From: UBA7359 sp038142205
GTDB lineage: Bacteria; Pseudomonadota; Gammaproteobacteria; Eutrophobiales; Eutrophobiaceae
DNA: 64,000 nucleotides
Reading direction: 5' to 3'
NCBI GenBank assembly: GCA_038142205.1
Contig: JAYQJO010000001.1
Span: 124,001 to 188,000 of the forward strand
Shown: positions 38,329 through 47,894 of the stretch, piece after piece
Layout of the letters: each line of letters starts with the position of its first letter
Position numbering within the stretch: position 1 is the first letter of the stretch
Notes under the pieces: generated by a model
Database searches by the model: none
What the model was told of the DNA's origin: nothing
What the model saw: the letters and a program-made list of their open reading frames with translations, nothing else
Made by a program: the position numbers and the translations under genes

Positions 38329-39528
38329 ATGAATACACAGACTAAAGGGCTTTGTGAAAAGCCAGCTGTGCGGCCGAATGATCCACGTTTTTCATCTGGA
38401 CCGTGCAAAAAACATCCTGGTTGGGATCTAACCAACTTTATTACTCATAATTTGGGGCGTAGCCATCGAGCTAGCGTGCCAAAATCCCGCTTAAATGAAG
38501 CAATCACTCGTTCCGCAGAAATATTAAGTTTACCTGATGATTGGCAACTGGCTATTGTGCCCGCTTCCGATACGGGTGCCTTCGAATTAGCTTTATGGTC
38601 AATGCTAGGTGAACGCGGCGTTGATGTGTTTGCTTGGGAAAGTTTTTCCAGTGACTGGGCTAACGATATCCAGAATCAATTAAAAATTGATGATTTAAAT
38701 ATCTACACAGCAGATTATGGTGAACTACCTGACTTAAGTCTTACAAAAGCTGATCGCGATACTATTTTTGTTTTCAATGGTACTACTAGTGGTGTGCGTG
38801 TCCCTGATATGGATTGGGTTCCAGCAAAACGTGAAGGACTTGCCTTTTGTGATGCAACCTCTGCGGCGTTTGCTATGGAACTGGACTATAGCAAACTTGA
38901 TGTTGTTACCTGGTCTTGGCAGAAAGTATTAGGCAGTGAGGGTGGTTTCGGCATGTTGGCGTTAAGTCCGGCGGCTGTTGATAGACTGGAAACATATCAA
39001 CCAGAAAGACCTTTGCCAAAAATATTTCGTATCACTAAGAAAGGCAAGTTGGATAGTGCTTTATTCAAAGGCGCGACAATTAATACTCCCAGCATGTTGG
39101 CGCTTGAAGATTTACATTCTGCACTCGACTGGGCCGAGTCTATTGGTGGGTTGCAAGCGTTAATACAACGTAGTCAAAATAACTTTAATGTGATTGATGA
39201 GTGGGTAGCAAAATCCGACTGGATTGATTGGCTACCTGTCGAACCTGTCACGCGTTCAACAACTTCAATGTGTTTAAAAATTACATCAGCAGATTTTTTA
39301 AATTTATCTGACACTGAACAAAGTAATGCGGTTAAACAAATGTGTTCATGGTTAGAAGAAGAGAATGTTGCTTACGATATAGCCGCATATCGAAGTGCAC
39401 CGACAGGGTTCCGCTTATGGGGTGGCGCAACAGTTGAATCAAGTGATCTCAAACAACTAACAGCCTGGTTGGATTGGGCGTATTCACGTTGGTTTAATGA
39501 AACAGTTAAAGCAGGAGAGTCAAAATGA
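38329..39528 (+). CDS. serC: Phosphoserine aminotransferase
   Basis: PLP enzyme that converts 3-phosphohydroxypyruvate to phosphoserine, second step of serine synthesis. The 399-residue protein begins with NDPRFSSGPCKKHPGWDL and has LGRSHRA, the active-site Lys in TWSWQKVLGSEGGFG and NTPSMLALEDL. The sequence style is that of the alternative SerC family (TIGR01365) found in alphaproteobacteria and methanogens rather than the E. coli type. A good ribosome-binding site (AGAGG) precedes the ATG. Its last four bases overlap the serA start (ATGA). Confidence 0.92.
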   Translation: MNTQTKGLCEKPAVRPNDPRFSSGPCKKHPGWDLTNFITHNLGRSHRASVPKSRLNEAITRSAEILSLPDDWQLAIVPASDTGAFELALWSMLGERGVDVFAWESFSSDWANDIQNQLKIDDLNIYTADYGELPDLSLTKADRDTIFVFNGTTSGVRVPDMDWVPAKREGLAFCDATSAAFAMELDYSKLDVVTWSWQKVLGSEGGFGMLALSPAAVDRLETYQPERPLPKIFRITKKGKLDSALFKGATINTPSMLALEDLHSALDWAESIGGLQALIQRSQNNFNVIDEWVAKSDWIDWLPVEPVTRSTTSMCLKITSADFLNLSDTEQSNAVKQMCSWLEEENVAYDIAAYRSAPTGFRLWGGATVESSDLKQLTAWLDWAYSRWFNETVKAGESK

Positions 39529-41117
39529 GTAAGAAACGAGTTTTAATTTCTGACCCTATGTCGAGTCAGGCAGTTAGCGTGTTTGAACAACGTGGAATTG
39601 AAGTTGTGCAAACCGGTAAGATGACGAATGAAGAATTGATAGAAATGATCCCTGAGTTCGATGGATTGGCTATTCGATCAGCCAGTACTGTCAATGAGAG
39701 TGTATTAAAAGCGGCAACAAAGCTTAAAGTCGTTGGTCGTGCTGGTATTGGTGTTGATAATGTTGATGTACCTGCCTGTACTGCAAAAGGTATCGTTGTT
39801 ATGAATACACCAATGGGGAACGCGATTACAACAGCAGAACATGCACTAGCAATGATGTTTGCTCTTGCTAGACAAATTCCGCAAGCGAATCAAACAACGC
39901 ATGCCGGAGCCTGGGCGAAATCAAAATATATGGGTGTTGAGTTAACGGGCAAAAGATTAGGCATTATCGGTTCAGGTAATATTGGTTCAATCGTTGCAGA
40001 AAAAGCGATTGGTTTTGGTTTAAAAGTACAAGCCTATGATCCTTATTTAACAGAAGAGCGTGCTAATAGCATTGGCATTAAGAAAGTAGAGTTAGAAGAG
40101 TTATTAAGTAGTTCCGATATTATTTCTTTACATGTACCGAAAACACCTGAAACAGAAAACATCATTGATGCAACTGCATTAAACAAGATGAAAAAAGGCG
40201 CATTGTTAATTAATTGCGCACGCGGTGGTCTTGTTGATGAGCTGGCATTACGCGTTGCATTGGAAAGCGGTCATATCAAAGGTGCGGCGTTGGATGTGTT
40301 TGTCGAAGAGCCCGCAAAAGAGAATCCGCTGTTTGGTTTAGAGAATGTTATTTGTACACCTCACCTTGGTGCTTCTACAACCGAGGCACAAGAAAAGGTT
40401 GCCGTACAGATTGCAGAGCAAATTTCCGATTATTTATTGGAAGGTTCAATTAATAATGCTTTAAATGCGCCAAGCCTGTCCGCAGAAGAGGTGCGACAGT
40501 TACAACCTTATATAAATTTGGCAAACTATTTAGGCACTTTTATAGGACAACTAACACACACTGCGGTCAAAGGTATTAATGTGAACTATGCTGGTGATGC
40601 AGCGGGATTAAATCTTGAACCAATAACGACTCAGGTTGTGCAAGCTATATTGGCTCGGCACTTTAGCAGTATTAATGTTGTTAATGCGCGCGAGGTTGCT
40701 CGTGAGCGTGGAATACATATAACTGAAGCAAAAGAAGATTTGGAAGATGTTTATCATAACCGTATAACGGTCACTATTGCGACAGAAGAAAAGGTTCGAA
40801 CTGCAAGTGGTACCTTGATACAGAATCAACCTCGAATGATAGAGATAAAAGGGATTAAACTGGAGTCAGAGTTTGGTAATCATATGTTGTATATAACTAA
40901 TCAAGATTTGCCTGGTGTGGTTGGTGCTATCGGTAATTTTGCTGCAGAGAAAAATATCAATATTGCCAATATGCATATGGGGCGTAGAGAAAGTAGAGGC
41001 GATGCGATTTCTTTACTGGAAATTGATGCAGCTGTAGCACCAGACGATTTAGAAGAATTTCGAAAGATAGAAAATATCAGAGAAGTTCATTATCTAAACT
41101 TTGAAGCGATTAATTAA
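39525..41117 (+). CDS. serA: D-3-phosphoglycerate dehydrogenase, long form
   Basis: Oxidises 3-phosphoglycerate to 3-phosphohydroxypyruvate, first step of serine synthesis. The 530-residue protein is the long form. It has the substrate domain, the NAD-binding motif GIIGSGNIGSIVAEKA (about residues 146-161), catalytic RGGLVDE, Glu in FVEEPA, and His in TPHLGAST. An intervening domain (about 320-450) precedes a C-terminal ACT domain (about 455-530, with ITNQDLPGVVGAIGNF) that usually binds serine as feedback inhibitor. It overlaps serC by four bases and serB by one. Confidence 0.96.
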   Translation: MSKKRVLISDPMSSQAVSVFEQRGIEVVQTGKMTNEELIEMIPEFDGLAIRSASTVNESVLKAATKLKVVGRAGIGVDNVDVPACTAKGIVVMNTPMGNAITTAEHALAMMFALARQIPQANQTTHAGAWAKSKYMGVELTGKRLGIIGSGNIGSIVAEKAIGFGLKVQAYDPYLTEERANSIGIKKVELEELLSSSDIISLHVPKTPETENIIDATALNKMKKGALLINCARGGLVDELALRVALESGHIKGAALDVFVEEPAKENPLFGLENVICTPHLGASTTEAQEKVAVQIAEQISDYLLEGSINNALNAPSLSAEEVRQLQPYINLANYLGTFIGQLTHTAVKGINVNYAGDAAGLNLEPITTQVVQAILARHFSSINVVNAREVARERGIHITEAKEDLEDVYHNRITVTIATEEKVRTASGTLIQNQPRMIEIKGIKLESEFGNHMLYITNQDLPGVVGAIGNFAAEKNINIANMHMGRRESRGDAISLLEIDAAVAPDDLEEFRKIENIREVHYLNFEAIN

Positions 41118-42052
41118 TGGCACATAAGGAAACGTTCATACAACCTTACTGGTTGCTAGATTCGGGTGAAGATCGCGAGCAAAAGTTTTCTCTGCTTATT
41201 TCTACACCTGAACAAATTGAACAGCCTTTGTCTGTAATTAAAGCTTGCCTGCATAAAGAAAATCAAACTGTAGATTCAGAGAAACAGTTTTCTGAATCTA
41301 CATTTGAGATCTTGTTCGAAGCAAAGACAATTAAAGCATGGAATTTATTTAAGTCGATATTAACAATTACCGATAAGCAAAGGTTCGATGCGAGCGTGAT
41401 GCTACAAAAAGATCGGACTAAAAAACTTCTTATTTGTGATATGGATAGTACTATCGTGGCGAGCGAAACTCTAGACGATGTTGCGGCGAAGGTAGGAATA
41501 GGTGAGCAGGTAAAACAAATTACCGACCGTGCTATGCGTGGAGAATTGGATTTTAGGCAGGCATTGGATGAACGTGTCGGTTTATTAAAGGGGTTGCCTG
41601 AAAAAGTTTTTTATGAGATTGCAAATGAGGTGGAATTAAACCCGGGCGCTGAGCAATTAATTAAACAAGCCAATGCAAATAATATAAAGACTGTTCTTGT
41701 CAGCGGTGGTTTTGAACCTATTGTAAAAGTGGTGGTAGACAAACTCGGTTTTGATCGTTATGTCTGCAATACTTTGGAAACAAAGGATGGGCAACTGACA
41801 GGCAGGGTTATTGAGCCTATCGTTGATGCATCAACCAAGCTGAATGTATTAAAAGAAGAATGTCAAAATTTGAATATCGAATTGTATGATGCTTGCGCCA
41901 TAGGGGACGGTGCTAATGACCTTCCAATGATACAGGCAGCAGGGTTGGGTATTAGTTATTATGGTAAACCAGTATTAAGAAAAACGATTCCATATCAGAT
42001 TAATGTGACTGATTTGAAGTCAGCTTTAACTATGATGGGTATTTTTACTTAA
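41117..42052 (+). CDS. serB: Phosphoserine phosphatase
   Basis: HAD phosphatase for the last step of serine synthesis, 311 residues. Motif I is LLICDMDSTIVASET (about residues 107-121), motif II is VSGGFEP, and the C-terminal motif is IGDGANDLPMIQAAGLGISY. About 100 residues precede the catalytic domain, as in long SerB proteins. The start shares one base with the serA stop (TAATG), so serC, serA and serB form one coupled operon holding the complete pathway. It converges with pckG. Confidence 0.95.
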   Translation: MAHKETFIQPYWLLDSGEDREQKFSLLISTPEQIEQPLSVIKACLHKENQTVDSEKQFSESTFEILFEAKTIKAWNLFKSILTITDKQRFDASVMLQKDRTKKLLICDMDSTIVASETLDDVAAKVGIGEQVKQITDRAMRGELDFRQALDERVGLLKGLPEKVFYEIANEVELNPGAEQLIKQANANNIKTVLVSGGFEPIVKVVVDKLGFDRYVCNTLETKDGQLTGRVIEPIVDASTKLNVLKEECQNLNIELYDACAIGDGANDLPMIQAAGLGISYYGKPVLRKTIPYQINVTDLKSALTMMGIFT

Positions 42053-42070
42053 AGTTAACTTTAGTTGAGT

Positions 42071-43879
42071 TTATGCTACGGCTTCTTCTTGCGAAGCTTC
42101 CAGTCTTTTTCTCAGGTTTTCTATCTGGTTCTTTAATTCTTCAGGCAGCTGATCACCAAACGTGGCGTAGTATTCTTCAATACCTTCCAGTTCTGATAAC
42201 CAAGCATCAGTATCAACACGCATCAGGTTCGCGATATCTTTTTCAGCTATATCAAGTCCATTAAAATCGATACCATCAAGTGTGGGCATATTACCGATGG
42301 CTGTTGCCACTGCATCAGCAGTGCCGGCACAACGTTCGAATATCCATTTCAGTACACGGCTGTTTTCACCAAAACCTGGCCACATGAATTTGCCTGCTTC
42401 ATTTTTACGAAACCAGTTTACATAATAAACCTTGGGCATTTTAGCACCGGATATTTCACCTATTTTTAACCATTGGCCCCAAAAATTAGCCATGTTATAA
42501 CCGCAGAAAGGCAACATCGCCATTGGATCACGGCGTAATTTACCAATTGCACCAAAGGCAGCCGCAGTCATTTCTGAAGCGATAATAGTGCCGAGGAACG
42601 TGCCGTGGTTCCAATCCAGTGCTTCTGTCACCAGAGGGTCAAGAGAGGCGCGGCGACCACCAAATAAAATAGCACTAATTGGCACACCATTAGGATCTTC
42701 CCATTCGTCAGCTATACAAGGACATTGCGAGGCAGGTGCAGTGAAACGTGCATTAGGATGTGCAGAAGGTGATTCTGAATCAGGTGTCCAGTCATTATTT
42801 TGCCAGTCAATCAAATGAGCAGGTGCTTCATTAGTCATACCTTCCCACCAGACACCACCATCATCGGTTTCAGCAACATTGGTAAAAATAGAGTTGGCTG
42901 ATAATGAATGCATTGCATTTGCATTGGTGTGCATACCTGTACCCGGTGCCACACCAAAAAATCCGGCTTCAGGATTAATAGCATAGAGCTGTCCGTCTTC
43001 TCCAAACTTCATCCAGGCGATATCGTCACCAATGGTTTCAACTTTCCAACCAGGAAGGGTTGGGGTAAGCATGGCCAAATTGGTTTTACCGCAAGCACTT
43101 GGAAAAGCACCGGCAGCATATTTCACTTCACCTTCAGGGCTGGTGAGTTTCAAAATCAACATGTGTTCTGCCATCCAGCCTTCATCACGAGCCATGGTGG
43201 AAGCGATACGTAAGGCAAAACATTTTTTGCCCAGTAAAGCATTACCGCCGTAACCGGAACCGTGTGACCAGATCTCGCGCGTTTCAGGGTAGTGGACGAA
43301 ATAACGATTATCAGGATTACATGGCCAAGGCACATCGGCTTCACCTTCAGCTAATGGCGCGCCAACTGTATGGATACAAGGGACAAAGTCATCGTCTTCG
43401 CCCAACACGTCCAATACTGCATTACCGACGCGAGCCATGATGTGCATATTGGTCACAACATAAGGTGAATCCGTGATTTCAACACCAATCTTGGAAATGT
43501 TAGATCCGATAGGCCCCATGCTGAAAGGAATGACATACATGGTGCGGCCTTTCATACAGCCGGTAAACAGGCTATTTAGGGTTTCACGCATTTCTTTCGG
43601 GTCACACCAATTATTGGTTGGACCAGCATCTTCTTCTTTTTCAGAACAGATATAAGTACGGTCTTCAACGCGTGCCACATCAGCAGGGACAGAGCGAATG
43701 TAGTAGCTGTTTGGATGTTTATTTTCACTCAGTTTTTTGGCCGCCCCGGCTTTAACCATAATGTCCCACATGGCCTTCCATTCTTTTTCTGAACCGTCAC
43801 ACCAAACAATATTATCTGGCTGACATAATGCGGCAATGCTATCGACCCAAGACAGGAGTTTATTATTACCCGTTGCCAT
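42071..43879 (-). CDS. pckG: GTP-dependent phosphoenolpyruvate carboxykinase
   Basis: Interconverts oxaloacetate + GTP and phosphoenolpyruvate + CO2 + GDP. The 602-residue protein matches the GTP family: P-loop FPSACGKTNLAML, GSGYGGNALLGKKCFALRIAS, GDDIAWMKFGEDGQLYAINPEAGFFGVAPGTG, and ILFGGRRASL. A strong ribosome-binding site (GGGAG) precedes the ATG at 43879. GTP-type PEPCK is less usual than the ATP type in gammaproteobacteria. It likely links to gluconeogenesis along with malate synthase nearby. About 205 bases of gene-free DNA lie upstream. Confidence 0.97.
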   Translation of the reverse strand: MATGNNKLLSWVDSIAALCQPDNIVWCDGSEKEWKAMWDIMVKAGAAKKLSENKHPNSYYIRSVPADVARVEDRTYICSEKEEDAGPTNNWCDPKEMRETLNSLFTGCMKGRTMYVIPFSMGPIGSNISKIGVEITDSPYVVTNMHIMARVGNAVLDVLGEDDDFVPCIHTVGAPLAEGEADVPWPCNPDNRYFVHYPETREIWSHGSGYGGNALLGKKCFALRIASTMARDEGWMAEHMLILKLTSPEGEVKYAAGAFPSACGKTNLAMLTPTLPGWKVETIGDDIAWMKFGEDGQLYAINPEAGFFGVAPGTGMHTNANAMHSLSANSIFTNVAETDDGGVWWEGMTNEAPAHLIDWQNNDWTPDSESPSAHPNARFTAPASQCPCIADEWEDPNGVPISAILFGGRRASLDPLVTEALDWNHGTFLGTIIASEMTAAAFGAIGKLRRDPMAMLPFCGYNMANFWGQWLKIGEISGAKMPKVYYVNWFRKNEAGKFMWPGFGENSRVLKWIFERCAGTADAVATAIGNMPTLDGIDFNGLDIAEKDIANLMRVDTDAWLSELEGIEEYYATFGDQLPEELKNQIENLRKRLEASQEEAVA

Positions 43880-44084
43880 TAATGTCTCCCTCGATGCATG
43901 ATTGTTTAAATTTAATAGCAGTATGAAAAATTAGAACTTTGAAATGATTATTATCCCGTAATTCGATTCATAATTCTTGTTTTTTTTATCAAATTGAACG
44001 GAATGCTAAATTTTTTTAGTCGAGAGCTGAAATTGTTGACTAAAAAGTTTAATGCCAAGTAGAAGGAGTGCGCTCAGGTATTGA

Positions 44085-45278
44085 TTATGGGATTTCAGAA
44101 AACGATTTAACACTATTTCGACCGTGTCGCTTTACATAATATAAAGCAAGATCGGCTTTTCTTAGAATGTCGCTTACCTGGATATTATCTTCATAAATTT
44201 CATCATCGTTACAGTCTTCCAGTGTCGCAAGACCAATGCTAATTTTGATATCCATTATTTTCTGCTCGCATTCCCAGGTATGGTCTTCAATTGTTTTTCT
44301 AATTCGTTCAGCTAGTTTAATAGCGCCCTCACCATTAGTCTCTGGTAAAGCGAGTACAAACTCTTCTCCGCCAATACGGGCAAGCGTGTCTCCTTCACGT
44401 GTGAACTGAGATAATATATTAGAAACGTTGATAAGCACTTTATCTCCACATTCATGACCAAAGATATCATTAACTTGTTTAAAGTGATCCAGATCCATGA
44501 GTAAGAGGCTAAATGGCTGAGTATAGCGCTTTGCTCTAGCCAGGCTTGATGCGACTTCAGTGAATAAATAACGCCGATTATAAATTTTTGTCAGGTGATC
44601 TATAACGGACATTTCTTCGTAGCGTACTCTCAATCTTTCAGATTCTTTGAGAGAGTGACGAAGATCCTCAGTACGATCATCAACAATACTTTGCATATTT
44701 GTCATCAGTTTAATGTTATTTAACATCATACCGATCAAGTCAGCATAGATAACAATGGAATGTTCTTGCCATGCTTTAAAATGTTCAATATCAGGATGCG
44801 TTAATTCGAGTACACCAAATACGGCATTACTAACTAATATAGGGGCGCATATTATTGAACCAATATTATTTTCTTTCGATTTGAATCGAATCAGATGTTC
44901 ATCAGAAGTTTGAACGTTGTGTAAGTTAATAACTTTTTTATTTGTCGCTGTTTTTCCAATAATGCTTTCAGTTAACAAATATGAAGTATTCTTACTGTGC
45001 ATGGACGACTCATTTTTCATAAACTGTTCCCAGTTTAAACTGGCAACACAATTCAGCGACGTATCTTCAATCAGGTATAAAAAAACTTCTTCGACTTCGA
45101 GGTTTTCTATAATGGCGCGCATTGATAAGTCAATAAAGTCGTTTTTATCGATTTGTTGATTACCTGCGTTTGTTATGGTTTTGACGCCGGATAAGGAATT
45201 CAACAATTGCATGAAATGACTATCCATGACATTAACTTTATCTGGTTTACTGTGGAAATCTTCTGCTAAGGGGATCAT
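44085..45278 (-). CDS. GAF-GGDEF diguanylate cyclase
   Basis: Predicted cyclic-di-GMP synthase of 397 residues. An N-terminal GAF domain (about 20-185) is followed by a short coiled coil and a GGDEF domain (about 215-390). The active-site motif is RIGGEEFVLAL with a REGD inhibitory site five residues earlier. DLDHFKQVNDIFGHECGDKVL is a standard active-site helix. No EAL domain and no membrane segment are seen. The stop of the HDOD gene is only four bases upstream, so the two are co-transcribed. Confidence 0.93.
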   Translation of the reverse strand: MIPLAEDFHSKPDKVNVMDSHFMQLLNSLSGVKTITNAGNQQIDKNDFIDLSMRAIIENLEVEEVFLYLIEDTSLNCVASLNWEQFMKNESSMHSKNTSYLLTESIIGKTATNKKVINLHNVQTSDEHLIRFKSKENNIGSIICAPILVSNAVFGVLELTHPDIEHFKAWQEHSIVIYADLIGMMLNNIKLMTNMQSIVDDRTEDLRHSLKESERLRVRYEEMSVIDHLTKIYNRRYLFTEVASSLARAKRYTQPFSLLLMDLDHFKQVNDIFGHECGDKVLINVSNILSQFTREGDTLARIGGEEFVLALPETNGEGAIKLAERIRKTIEDHTWECEQKIMDIKISIGLATLEDCNDDEIYEDNIQVSDILRKADLALYYVKRHGRNSVKSFSEIP

Positions 45279-45282
45279 AGTT

Positions 45283-46218
45283 TTATTTTGTCATTTCATC
45301 GACAAGGCTTTTTATACCGTCGAGTTTTTTTCTGGATTTTTGCAAATACGTGCTTAAGTTCTCATGGTTCAGCTTGAGGCTATTTATCACTTCAACTTCC
45401 TGCATAGGATCGTATTGAGTATCAAGCAACCACTGACGAGAAACTCTGGAACAATAACCAATTAAAATAACAAAGTTAGCATTTCTTTGCTGATAGCCCA
45501 AATCATGGTGGTGTTCGATGACATCGATAATTTCATGGGGTAATTTCCACTTTTCTGCTAGCCATGCACCTGCATCATGATGATTAAAGTCGATAGTTTC
45601 TTTTTCATATTCAATTAGACTTTTTTCTCTATCCTTTAACGCTTCTGTAAATAATTCAGACATAATATTAGGGAAACGATTAACCAATACCAGAATGCCT
45701 ATATTGTGTAATAAACCATATAAATAGAGTTGGTTAGGATCTAAAGCTTGTTTTTTATCGATATGATTTGTAAAGCCGCTGGCGAGTTCAGCTGTAAGAA
45801 AGGCGCTGCACCAGTAACGGTTTATATCAAAACTGCTACATTTATCCACGTCGAAAACACGACTCATCGCCAGACTTAGCGCAAAGCCTTTGACCAAATC
45901 AAGGCCAAGTACATTAATTATGGCTTCTTCAATTGTCGTGATATTGCGACCAAAACCAAAAAATGCAGAATTGGCCATACCGAGTATTTTTGCTGTTAGT
46001 CCGGGATCTTTTTTTATAATTCTGGCAATGTCATCCATATCGCTGCTGTCGTCATTAGAAGCAATCAGTATCTCCTGAGCTATTGATGGCATCGGCGGTA
46101 AATAATCGATTTTCTGAATTTCTACTCTGACGTTTGAAAGTGTCTGTCGTCCTGTCATATCATGATTCGCCATTATTTTATTATTATGTATAGTCCGATA
46201 GTCCTTTATCGACATCAA
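45283..46218 (-). CDS. HDOD-domain signalling protein
   Basis: HDOD proteins lack phosphohydrolase activity and act as adaptors in signalling. This one has 311 residues and one HDOD domain (about 35-240) with LPPMPSIAQEIL, ARIIKKDPGLTAKILGMANSAFF, YGLLHNIGILVL and HHDAGAWLAEKWKLP. The start is uncertain: candidates are M1 and several downstream ATG codons. It is the first gene of a two-gene operon with the diguanylate cyclase, which suggests they share a pathway. It is divergent from lgt. Confidence 0.88.
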   Translation of the reverse strand: MMSIKDYRTIHNNKIMANHDMTGRQTLSNVRVEIQKIDYLPPMPSIAQEILIASNDDSSDMDDIARIIKKDPGLTAKILGMANSAFFGFGRNITTIEEAIINVLGLDLVKGFALSLAMSRVFDVDKCSSFDINRYWCSAFLTAELASGFTNHIDKKQALDPNQLYLYGLLHNIGILVLVNRFPNIMSELFTEALKDREKSLIEYEKETIDFNHHDAGAWLAEKWKLPHEIIDVIEHHHDLGYQQRNANFVILIGYCSRVSRQWLLDTQYDPMQEVEVINSLKLNHENLSTYLQKSRKKLDGIKSLVDEMTK

Positions 46219-46306
46219 TCGAGATTACTTGAGTAATATTTTTACACTGTTTCTCTCTAAATAGTTTATTTTATTAAGAATAATAATTTGTTAGTGTTGA
46301 CTTACT

Positions 46307-47098
46307 TTGATCAATTATCCAAACATTAATCCCGTTGCCCTGGATATAGGCTTCGTCAAAATACATTGGTATGGCATTACTTATGTTGTTGGGATTCTCG
46401 CAGCCTGGTTATTACTACGTTACCGTGGCAAGCAACAATACTGGCAACTCAGTGATGAACAAGTATCTGATCTGATTTTCTATGCCATGCTCGGCATTAT
46501 TCTTGGCGGACGACTGGGTTCGGTGCTGTTTTATATTTTCTCTTATTATTTACAACACCCGATAGAGGTTCTCTATATTCAAAAAGGCGGTATGTCTTTT
46601 CATGGTGGCCTGATAGGTGTGCTTATCGCTGTCTGGTTTTTTGCTCGAAAAACAAATACTTCTTTCTTCAAAGTAACGGACTTTATCGCGCCAGTTGTGC
46701 CGGTGGGATTAGGCTGTGGCAGAATTGGTAATTTTATTAATGGTGAACTTTGGGGCGCGCCCAGTAATGTACCGTGGGCGATGATCTTTCCAGATCCTGC
46801 AGCAGGCGGCATTGCTCGACACCCGTCTCAACTTTATGAGGCTTTTTTAGAGGGACTTATTTTATTTGTCATCCTCTGGTGGTTTTCTGGAAAACCAAGA
46901 CCCGTCAAGGCTATCTCGGGCTTATTTCTGTTAGGTTATGGTGTTTTCAGATTAATGGTTGAATTTGTCCGTGTTCCCGATGCACATATTGGTTATCTCG
47001 CTTTTGACTGGTTGACCATGGGCATGTTGCTGTCATTACCTATGATATTATTTGGTATTATTTTTATTTTTATGGCTTACAGGAGCAAGAGGAATTAA
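46307..47098 (+). CDS. lgt: Prolipoprotein diacylglyceryl transferase
   Basis: Inner-membrane enzyme that attaches diacylglycerol to the lipobox Cys of lipoproteins. The 263-residue protein has seven membrane segments, the signature GLGCGRIGNFINGELWGAPS and the HGGLIGVLIA motif. The only in-frame start near the expected N-terminus (INYPNINPVALDIGFVKIHWYG) is TTG at 46307, since a TGA precedes it closely; no strong ribosome-binding site is visible. The last base overlaps the thyA start (TAATG). The lipoprotein adaptor of the efflux operon downstream would be a client of this enzyme. Confidence 0.93.
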   Translation: MINYPNINPVALDIGFVKIHWYGITYVVGILAAWLLLRYRGKQQYWQLSDEQVSDLIFYAMLGIILGGRLGSVLFYIFSYYLQHPIEVLYIQKGGMSFHGGLIGVLIAVWFFARKTNTSFFKVTDFIAPVVPVGLGCGRIGNFINGELWGAPSNVPWAMIFPDPAAGGIARHPSQLYEAFLEGLILFVILWWFSGKPRPVKAISGLFLLGYGVFRLMVEFVRVPDAHIGYLAFDWLTMGMLLSLPMILFGIIFIFMAYRSKRN

Positions 47099-47888
47099 TG
47101 GAGCAGTATCTTGATTTACTTCGTCATGTAAAAACAAATGGCATAAAAAAGAAGACCGTACTGGTACCGGGACGATCAGTGTCTTTGGTTATCAAATGCG
47201 TTTTGATCTTAATGATGGTTTCCCGCTGGTGACAACCAAACAATGTCACCTTAAGTCGATTATCTACGAGCTACTCTGGTTTTTACAGGGTGATACGAAT
47301 ATTAAGTATCTAAAAGATAATGGCGTGTCAATCTGGAATGAGTGGGCGGATGAAAATGGTGATCTCGGTCCAGTGTATGGCGCGCAATGGCGTTCATGGC
47401 AGACATCAGGTAAAACGATTGATCAGATTACTGATGTTATTCAACAAATAAAACAGAATCCTGATTCACGACGTTTAATTGTCAGTGCGTGGAATGTGGG
47501 CGAACTAGAAAAAATGGCATTAATGCCGTGTCATGCTTTTTTCCAGTTTTATGTCGCCGATGGCAAGTTGTCATGCCAGCTTTACCAACGCAGTGCAGAC
47601 ATCTTTCTCGGTGTACCGTTTAATATTGCTTCTTATTCTTTGTTGCTTATGATGATCGCCCAGGTTACTGGATTGGAAGTAGGTGAATTTGTGCATACTT
47701 TTGGTGATGCGCACATCTATTTAAACCATGTTGATCAGGTCGATGAACAATTGTCGCGTAAACCTTTTCCTCTACCAAAGATGAAGATTAACTCTGATGT
47801 GAAAGATATCTTTTCGTTTAACTATGAAGATTTTGAACTTAGTAATTATCAGGCACATCCAAAAATTACTGCGCCTATAGCCGTGTAA
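47098..47888 (+). CDS. thyA: Thymidylate synthase, frameshifted near the N-terminus
   Basis: Makes dTMP from dUMP using methylenetetrahydrofolate. The ATG at 47098 begins MEQYLDLLRHVKTNGIKK, then a frame change leads into DRTGTGTISVFGYQMRFDLNDGFPLVTTKQ. The break is at A6 (47145-47150); seven bases would give the normal 263-residue protein. The catalytic Cys is in ALMPCHAFFQFYV, followed by the CQLYQRSADIFLGVPFNIASY signature. Because ThyA is usually essential, a sequencing deletion is far more likely than a real defect. It is coupled to lgt upstream and lies six bases from the efflux operon. Confidence 0.93.
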
Positions 47889-47894
47889 TTTCTA

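Noticed and set aside
42908..43213. Antisense frame inside pckG
   Set aside because: It mirrors a strongly conserved gene on the other strand; translation shows no domain.
44013..44046. TTTTTAGTC / GACTAAAAA inverted repeat between pckG and the diguanylate cyclase gene
   Set aside because: AT-only stem with a long loop and no following T run; weak as a terminator for either neighbouring gene.
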